Assembly (NCBI GenBank): GCA_035295985.1
Contig: DATHBT010000102.1
Coordinates: forward strand, 1 to 17,384
DNA: 17,384 nt
Source: JAIVGV01 sp035295985
GTDB taxonomy: Bacteria; Acidobacteriota; Blastocatellia; Pyrinomonadales; Pyrinomonadaceae
Reading direction: 5' to 3'
The translations under genes were made by a program, and so were the position numbers. Below are positions 12,341 to 17,384 of this stretch, piece by piece (position 1 is the stretch's first letter; the number at the start of each line of letters is the position of its first letter). The notes under the pieces are model-generated. The model made no database searches and was not told the DNA's origin. It saw only the letters and a program-made list of their open reading frames with translations.

Positions 12341-14593
12341 ATGAGACTCGCGAGAAGAGCGTCGGCTCTGATGCTCACTTTGTTGCTCTGTGCCGCCGCG
12401 TCGGCCCAGACGTTGCGCCCGGCGGACGATCCCAGGAATACCGCCCCGACCGTCGGCACGGGCGGCTCCCCGGGCGGCCCGACGGGGCTGTTCACCATCT
12501 ACGACGGCCAGACGCTGCGTAAGGGCGAGTTCACCTTCAGTTTCGCCTACAGCAACTACGACCGCGATCCCGGCAACGTGGACATCACGGAAGTCCCGGT
12601 CAGCTTCCAGGTCGGCCTGAGCGACCACCTGGAGCTGTTCTACAACACGGACGCCTACCGCGGGGTCAAGGTCAACAACCCGGCGCACCTGTCGAGCTTC
12701 TACCTGCCGAACTCGCAGTTGTTCACGCGCGCGAACGTCGGCACGGGCTTAGGCCCGCTCATCTTGCAGAGCGGCCCGGCCATCGTCACCGCCCCTATCC
12801 GCGTCAGTGGCTCGACCCAGTTGACCACTTTCGGGCCGCTCTTCCGCCCGACCGGCAACCAGCCGTTCGTGCAGTTCCCGTTCATCGGCGGCACCGGCCC
12901 GAACTTCGGCCTGACGGGCAACAACATCGCGCCGCCGTTCGTCTCGACCCTCGGCGCGCCGACCGGAGGCGGAGGCGGAAACTTCGGCGCGGCGTCGAAC
13001 TTCCCCGGCTACGGCTCGATTTACGGCAGCATCCTGCCCGGCATAGTGCTGACCACGAGGACGATCCCGGCGAATTTGACGTTCAACATTCTCAACGTCC
13101 CCGACCTGTTCACGGCCGCGCCGAGCTACCTGCCGGACGCGCCGTTCATCAACAGGCTCTACGGCGAGTCGTCGTTCAATACGCACACCTTCGGCGCTAA
13201 GATTCGCTTCACCGACCCGGAGAACCCGCTCGGCGTGGGCATCGTCCCGCTCTACCGCTGGTACTGGGACAACGCCGACGACTTCCAGGGCTTCAACCAG
13301 CTCCAGCGCGGCTCCAGCCCCGGCGGCAGCATCGGCGACTTCGGCCTGATCGGCTTCATCGACGGCCGCCTCTCGAAGCACGTCAACCTGTCGAGCAACA
13401 TCGGCTACATCCTGAACAGCAACCCGAAGAGCGAGGCGATGGGTGACGCCATCCTGCTCGACCGCCCGGACGAGCTGATCGCGGGCATCGGCGTGGACTT
13501 CCCCGTCAACGAGACCTTCCAGCCGATCTTCGAGCTGAAGTCGGTGCGCTACGTGGGCGGGCGCACGCCGAACGCCTTCCCGAACCACCCGATTGACTTC
13601 CTCGGCGGCGTCCGCATCTTCCCGGCCCGCTGGCTCGGCTTCAGCGCGTGGTACCGGGCGCACCTGAACCAGCAGGGCGACCGCCTCTTCGGCGACCAGA
13701 ACTACCCGGCCGGCTTCCGCCAGTCGGAAGACCCGCACGGCTTCGGCTTCCAGTTCTTCATCGGACGCCGCAACGAGCGCGCCCCGACGGAGCTGCCGAA
13801 CCAGGCCCCGACCGTCACCGTCACCAGCTCCACCTCGCGCGTGACGCTGCCGGCCAACTGCCCGCCCGACCAGATGGCGGACCCGGGCTGCACGCCGACC
13901 TCGACATCGGTTCAGTTGACGGCCAACGCGACCGATCCGGACGGCGACACGCTGCTCTACACCTGGACGACGACGGGCGGGCGCGTCACGGGCGACGGCC
14001 CGAACGTGACGTGGGACCTGACGGGCGTCCAGCCCGGCACCTACACCGCCAACGTCGAGGTTGACGACGGCTGCGGCTGCATAGCCTACTCCTCGGCGAC
14101 CGTGGTGGTTGACACCTGCGGCTGCGTCGCGACGCCGACGCCGACGCCGATAATTGAGGAGTCGCCGACGCCGACGCCGACGCCTCCCGTGATCGCCGCG
14201 CCGACGCCGTTCCAGTTCGACACCTACGGGAACATCCCGCGTAACGACGTGAAGGCGCGTCTCGACAACTTCGCCAACGCATTGCAGGAGAACCCGGGCG
14301 CGCAGGGCTACATCATCGCCTACGGTGGCCGCCGCGGCGTGGCCGGCGAGGCACAGCGCCGCGCCGACTTCGCCCGCGACTACCTCGTCAACACCCGCGG
14401 CATCGACGCCGGACGCCTCGTCACTATCGACGGCGGCTTCCGCGAGGAGGCCACGACCGAACTCTGGATCGTGCCTTCCGGCGCGACACCGCCCACGGCC
14501 TCGCCGAACGTCGATCCGTCCGAGGTGCAGACGACGCGACCACGGACGACACGACGGAGGCGCGGACGAACCAGGCGGGACGACGACGAGTAG
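12341..14593 (+). CDS. Outer-membrane protein with PKD-like and OmpA-like C-terminal domains
   Basis: The 750-residue exported protein starts at ATG 12341, five bases after a strong AGGAGGA; upstream in-frame starts are not signal-like. A signal peptide (cut ASA|Q at about 22) leads into a region of about 460 residues rich in amphipathic strands and aromatic residues, likely an outer-membrane beta-barrel (for example EFTFSFAYSNYD, LGVGIVPLYRWYWD, FGFQFFIGRR). Residues about 488-605 form a PKD/Ig-like domain (DPDGDTLLYTWTTTGG) ending in two CGC motifs. Two PTPTPTP linkers follow, then an OmpA-like peptidoglycan-associated domain from about 624 (FDTYGNIPRNDVKARLDNFA). The tail is unusual: an arginine-rich stretch (TTRRRRGRTRR) followed by DDDE. 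The gene has its own promoter and terminator. It probably links the outer membrane to the cell wall; pore function is inferred. Confidence 0.88.
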   Translation: MRLARRASALMLTLLLCAAASAQTLRPADDPRNTAPTVGTGGSPGGPTGLFTIYDGQTLRKGEFTFSFAYSNYDRDPGNVDITEVPVSFQVGLSDHLELFYNTDAYRGVKVNNPAHLSSFYLPNSQLFTRANVGTGLGPLILQSGPAIVTAPIRVSGSTQLTTFGPLFRPTGNQPFVQFPFIGGTGPNFGLTGNNIAPPFVSTLGAPTGGGGGNFGAASNFPGYGSIYGSILPGIVLTTRTIPANLTFNILNVPDLFTAAPSYLPDAPFINRLYGESSFNTHTFGAKIRFTDPENPLGVGIVPLYRWYWDNADDFQGFNQLQRGSSPGGSIGDFGLIGFIDGRLSKHVNLSSNIGYILNSNPKSEAMGDAILLDRPDELIAGIGVDFPVNETFQPIFELKSVRYVGGRTPNAFPNHPIDFLGGVRIFPARWLGFSAWYRAHLNQQGDRLFGDQNYPAGFRQSEDPHGFGFQFFIGRRNERAPTELPNQAPTVTVTSSTSRVTLPANCPPDQMADPGCTPTSTSVQLTANATDPDGDTLLYTWTTTGGRVTGDGPNVTWDLTGVQPGTYTANVEVDDGCGCIAYSSATVVVDTCGCVATPTPTPIIEESPTPTPTPPVIAAPTPFQFDTYGNIPRNDVKARLDNFANALQENPGAQGYIIAYGGRRGVAGEAQRRADFARDYLVNTRGIDAGRLVTIDGGFREEATTELWIVPSGATPPTASPNVDPSEVQTTRPRTTRRRRGRTRRDDDE

Positions 14594-14634
14594 CGTCCTA
14601 ACTCTCGCGCCGTGAACACAGCGCGACCACACAC

Positions 14635-14678
14635 GAGGCGGGCGGCGTCCCTTGATGGGAGCCGCCCGCCTCGCTTTT
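14635..14678 (+). terminator. Intrinsic terminator of the PKD/OmpA-like gene
   Basis: A 12-bp GC stem (14635-14646 with 14661-14672) extended by TCCC/GGGA (14648-14651 with 14657-14660), one mismatched G on each side and a five-base loop is followed by GCTTTT. It starts 42 bases after the stop codon at 14593. This is a textbook Rho-independent terminator. Confidence 0.88.
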
Positions 14679-14767
14679 CGTCCGCCGCCTCGCCGGCCCC
14701 CGCCACGGTGAATCCCGCCGGATTTCCACCCGCGGCGGGGTAATTTATGGAATCCGGCCGCCTCTTC

Positions 14768-14795
14768 ATGTACAACGTGAGCTTCCGTTGTGCAT
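14768..14795. promoter_or_regulatory. Inverted repeat upstream of the Asp-box propeller gene
   Basis: ATGTACAACG (14768-14777) and CGTTGTGCAT (14786-14795) form a 10-bp inverted repeat with one mismatch (a G-U pair in RNA) around an 8-base spacer. It is AT-richer than its surroundings and lies about 140 bases before the start codon, so it may be a regulator-binding site or a leader hairpin. No regulator can be named. Confidence 0.4.
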
Positions 14796-14933
14796 CAAAG
14801 AGTCTTAGGCTACTCTGCTCGGCTCGCCGGGCTTGACGCGGCCGAGCCGGCGGGCGACGCGCCCCGCCGCCAACCCCATGATCTTGAGAACCAATTCGCG
14901 GTTGAAAGCCCCCAAACTCGATAAAGGACGACG

Positions 14934-17339
14934 ATGATCAGACCTCTTAAAAGACTGTCCCTACTGCTCGCCGTGCTCTCCTTCGCCGCCGCGCCGCTGC
15001 TGACGCTCTCGCCCGCCCCCGTCGTGCGTGCGGGGACGCACCCGCTCGACACGACGCAGGACGCGGCCGCGCGGCCGATGAGCTGGTCGGTCTCCGGCCC
15101 GATGGGCGGCGACGCGCGCGAACTCACTATTGATCCGAGGGACCCGCAGCGCCTGCTGATGGGCACCATCGACGGGCAGATTTACGAGTCGCGCGACGGC
15201 GCGCGCACCTGGGCCCGGCTCGCGCAGTTCAACCGCCCCGGCCTCTACATCGATCACATCATCATCGACCCGCGCGACCCGAACGCCATCTACGTCGCCG
15301 CGCACAAGCACAAGCAGCCGGGCGGCTTCTTCAAGACGACCGACGGCGGGCAGACCTGGCGCGAGTCGCAGCAGCTCAAGACCGAGGCGCTGCACTCGCT
15401 CACGCAGTCGCCCTCAGACCCCGACGTGCTCGTCGCCGGATCGAACCGCGGCGTCTATCGCTCGCAGGACGCGGGCGAGACGTGGGAGCAGCTTGAGACC
15501 GCGGCCTACCCCGACATCCGCAACGTCGAATCGCTGGCGATTGATCCGCGCAACGTCAACCACATCTACGTCGGCACGTGGCACCTGCCGTGGAAGACGG
15601 AGGACGGGGGGCGCACTTGGAAGTCGATCAAGACGGGCATGATCGATGACTCGGACGTCTTCGCCATCGAGATCGATCAGCGCAACCCCGATCACGTCAT
15701 CGCCTCGGCCTGCTCCGGCATCTACGAGTCGAAGAACGGCGGCGCGCTCTGGCGAAAGGTGCAGGGCATCCCCTCGCAGTCGCGGCGCACGCGCGACATC
15801 CTCCAGCACCCGGCCCACTCGAACGTCATCTTCGCCGGCACGACCGAGGGCTTCTGGCGCTCGGCCGATGGCGGCAGCTCCTGGATGCTCACCACCTCGC
15901 GCACCCTGGAGATCAACGCCATCGCCGTCCACGAGAAAGACCCGCAGACGATCTACATCGGGACGAACAACTACGGCGTGATGGTCTCGCGCGACGGCGG
16001 CAAGAACTTCGTCCCCTCCAACGAGGGCTACTCGGGCCGGCGCGCCTACTTCCTGCTGCCCGACCGCGAGCGCGCGGGCCGCGTTTACGCCGCGACCATC
16101 AACACGGCCACGGGCGGCGGCTTCTTCTTCGTCAGCAACGACGGCGGCGAGACGTGGCAGCCCTCGATGCGCAACATGCCGTCGCGCCTGATCGCCTACT
16201 CGATCCTCCAGGATCGGCAGGACGCCAACGTCCTCTACATCGGCACGAACCTCGGCCTCTACCGCTCGGCCGACCGCGGCACTTCGTGGTCGCCGCTCGG
16301 CATGCCGGAAGAGAAGAAGCCTGCTAAGCGCCCCGTGCGCCGCCGCGCCGCCCCCGCGCGCGGGCAGTCGGCGTCGGCCGCGCAGGCCGCGCGCCCCGCG
16401 CCCACGATGAGCGCGACGCGCGCCGACGACCGCGTCAAGCGCGCGCAGGCCGTGCTCGGGCAACTCGGCTACAGCGTCGGCGTGCCTGACGGCGTGGCCG
16501 GCACGCGCACGGTCGCCGCCATCCGCCGCTTCCAGGCCGACAAGGATTTGCCGCAGACGGGCCGTCTCGACGACCCGACGCTCGTCGCGCTCGGTCTCTC
16601 GGGCGGCAAGACCACGCTCGACGAGGCTAAGGCCGCGCAGGAGGCGCCCGTCGCGCTGACCGACTCGATCAACGAGTTGGCCTTCTACTACAAGCCCGAC
16701 GGCGCGGCGGGGATGTTCGCCGCCACGAACAAGGGCCTCTTCCGCGCGGACGATCCGGCCAAGGGCTGGAAGAAGATCAGGTACGGCGAGGGCCTCGACG
16801 AGCGCACGCTTACCATCTCGACGCACCCGAACGAGCCGCAGGTCGTCTGGGTCGGCACGTCCACCTCCGGCGTGCTCACCTCGCGCGACGGCGGCGAGAC
16901 GTGGCGGCGCGTTGAGGACGTGCAGGCGGTTGCCCCGATCAACGTCGTCCGGCAGGACCCGCAGCGGTCGTCTTACGTTTACGTCGGCACCTCGCAGATG
17001 CTCTACCTCTCGCACGACGGCGGCGAGAAGTGGATCTTCCGCGGCGGCGGCCTGCCGTGGGGCAGCTACACGAGCATCCTCGTCAACCCGCACGACCCGG
17101 ACGAGGTGTTCGCCGCCAGCGCTTACGAGAACCCGGAGAACAACGGCGTCTTCCACTCGAAGGACGCGGGCATGACTTGGAAGCGCGTCGATCCGGAGCT
17201 GCCGAGCCGCCGCGTCTGGTCGCTCGCTCTCGACCCGAACGATCCGGGCCGCCTCTTCGTCGGCTCGCACTCGGCCGGCGTTTACGTCGCGCGGCGCGAC
17301 ATGGCGACGGCCGCCGCCTCGGCGACCTCGGTCAAGTAA
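14934..17339 (+). CDS. Exported Asp-box (sortilin/BNR-like) beta-propeller with internal peptidoglycan-binding domain
   Basis: The 801-residue protein starts at ATG 14934, five bases after AAGGA. A signal peptide (to about residue 33, VRA|G) precedes a long series of Asp-box repeats of the S-x-D-x-G-x-T-W type. I count about nine before and four after a central insertion, enough for one large or two smaller propellers of the sortilin/Vps10 or YCF48-like kind. Residues about 498-554 are a PG_binding_1 domain (RVKRAQAVLGQLGYSVGVPDG... TVAAIRRFQADKDLPQTGRLD), preceded by a basic Ala/Pro/Arg linker (about 460-497). Such propellers usually bind proteins or glycans; glycosidase activity is not implied by Asp-boxes alone. 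The inserted domain suggests anchoring to the cell wall. The transcript is separate from the upstream gene, which ends in a strong terminator. Confidence 0.9.
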   Translation: MIRPLKRLSLLLAVLSFAAAPLLTLSPAPVVRAGTHPLDTTQDAAARPMSWSVSGPMGGDARELTIDPRDPQRLLMGTIDGQIYESRDGARTWARLAQFNRPGLYIDHIIIDPRDPNAIYVAAHKHKQPGGFFKTTDGGQTWRESQQLKTEALHSLTQSPSDPDVLVAGSNRGVYRSQDAGETWEQLETAAYPDIRNVESLAIDPRNVNHIYVGTWHLPWKTEDGGRTWKSIKTGMIDDSDVFAIEIDQRNPDHVIASACSGIYESKNGGALWRKVQGIPSQSRRTRDILQHPAHSNVIFAGTTEGFWRSADGGSSWMLTTSRTLEINAIAVHEKDPQTIYIGTNNYGVMVSRDGGKNFVPSNEGYSGRRAYFLLPDRERAGRVYAATINTATGGGFFFVSNDGGETWQPSMRNMPSRLIAYSILQDRQDANVLYIGTNLGLYRSADRGTSWSPLGMPEEKKPAKRPVRRRAAPARGQSASAAQAARPAPTMSATRADDRVKRAQAVLGQLGYSVGVPDGVAGTRTVAAIRRFQADKDLPQTGRLDDPTLVALGLSGGKTTLDEAKAAQEAPVALTDSINELAFYYKPDGAAGMFAATNKGLFRADDPAKGWKKIRYGEGLDERTLTISTHPNEPQVVWVGTSTSGVLTSRDGGETWRRVEDVQAVAPINVVRQDPQRSSYVYVGTSQMLYLSHDGGEKWIFRGGGLPWGSYTSILVNPHDPDEVFAASAYENPENNGVFHSKDAGMTWKRVDPELPSRRVWSLALDPNDPGRLFVGSHSAGVYVARRDMATAAASATSVK

Positions 17340-17384
17340 GGGCCTAAACGGTAAACCGCGACGGGTGACGGGAGATGACAAAAT

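Larger units (their letters stand above)
14594..14933. other. Intergenic region between OmpA-like and Asp-box propeller genes
   Basis: These 340 bases contain the terminator of the upstream gene (14635-14678), a near-perfect 10-bp inverted repeat at 14768-14795, a GC-rich inverted repeat CGGCTCG/CGAGCCG (14820-14826 with 14843-14849) and the ribosome-binding site AAGGA at 14924-14928. The promoter of the propeller gene should be here, but I see no good -35/-10 pair. No open frame looks like a gene. Confidence 0.5.

Noticed and set aside
12749..14632. 627-codon open frame antisense to the PKD/OmpA-like gene
   Set aside because: Low-complexity R/V/A/D/G sequence mirrors the sense codons; no recognisable motif.
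14788..14816. TTGTGC...TACTCT promoter for the propeller gene
   Set aside because: Spacing of 17 is right but each box matches only three of six consensus bases.
14820..14849. CGGCTCG/CGAGCCG inverted repeat as an operator
   Set aside because: Seven-base GC-rich inverted repeats are expected by chance in DNA of this composition; recorded only in the intergenic note.
15414..17381. 655-codon open frame antisense to the Asp-box propeller gene
   Set aside because: Its composition is the R/A/V/D-rich pattern of a shadow frame in GC-rich DNA, with no domain or signal peptide; the sense frame has clear repeats and a ribosome-binding site.

Overview
The window is one stretch of a GC-rich bacterial chromosome with ordinary coding density. 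The gene mix suggests an Acidobacteriota genome, most likely of the Blastocatellia type: many exported proteins with signal peptides ending in A-x-A|Q, proline/threonine linkers, a PSMA-like M28 peptidase, a sortilin-like Asp-box propeller, and an outer-membrane protein with PKD and OmpA-like domains. This placement is inferred from gene content and composition only; there is no rRNA or other marker gene here. I see no tRNA, rRNA, CRISPR array, transposase or phage gene.

Layout. (1) Positions 2-1051 (+) are the 3' part of a MacB/FtsX-type ABC transporter permease cut by the window edge. (2) Positions 1173-2935 (-) are a three-gene operon: a membrane-anchored double zinc-ribbon protein, an exported protein of unknown function, and a zinc-ribbon protein whose second half looks like a LITAF-type domain. 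(3) Positions 3073-5292 (+) encode an exported M28 peptidase of the glutamate carboxypeptidase II type with its full set of catalytic residues. (4) Positions 5469-9268 (-) are a four-gene run of exported proteins: a TPR protein, two small helical proteins that look like diverged tandem paralogues, and a protein with an HEALH zinc-protease motif. (5) Positions 9596-11864 (+) carry larE, a sulfur transferase of nickel-pincer cofactor synthesis, here with three cysteines and no other lar gene nearby, followed by a glutamate dehydrogenase. (6) Positions 12341-14593 (+) encode the outer-membrane PKD/OmpA-like protein, preceded by a near-consensus sigma70 promoter and a leader of about 290 bases and followed by a strong intrinsic terminator. 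(7) Positions 14934-17339 (+) encode an exported Asp-box beta-propeller with a peptidoglycan-binding domain set into the middle.

The most distinctive non-coding structure is a set of three large palindromic elements at gene ends. Two (1052-1168 and 10454-10564) share arms made of AGCTRTT heptads in inverted orientation but have unrelated palindromic cores. One of them supplies the last two sense codons and the stop of larE. The third (5309-5455) is a nested palindrome with GTAGGGGC termini and a perfect 19-bp central stem. Two of the three lie exactly between convergent genes and probably act as bidirectional terminators.

Functionally the window is dominated by cell-envelope and exported proteins; larE and glutamate dehydrogenase are the only clear cytoplasmic metabolic genes. 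No defence system or biosynthetic cluster is recognisable. The least explained protein-coding part is the four-gene exported operon at 5469-9268.
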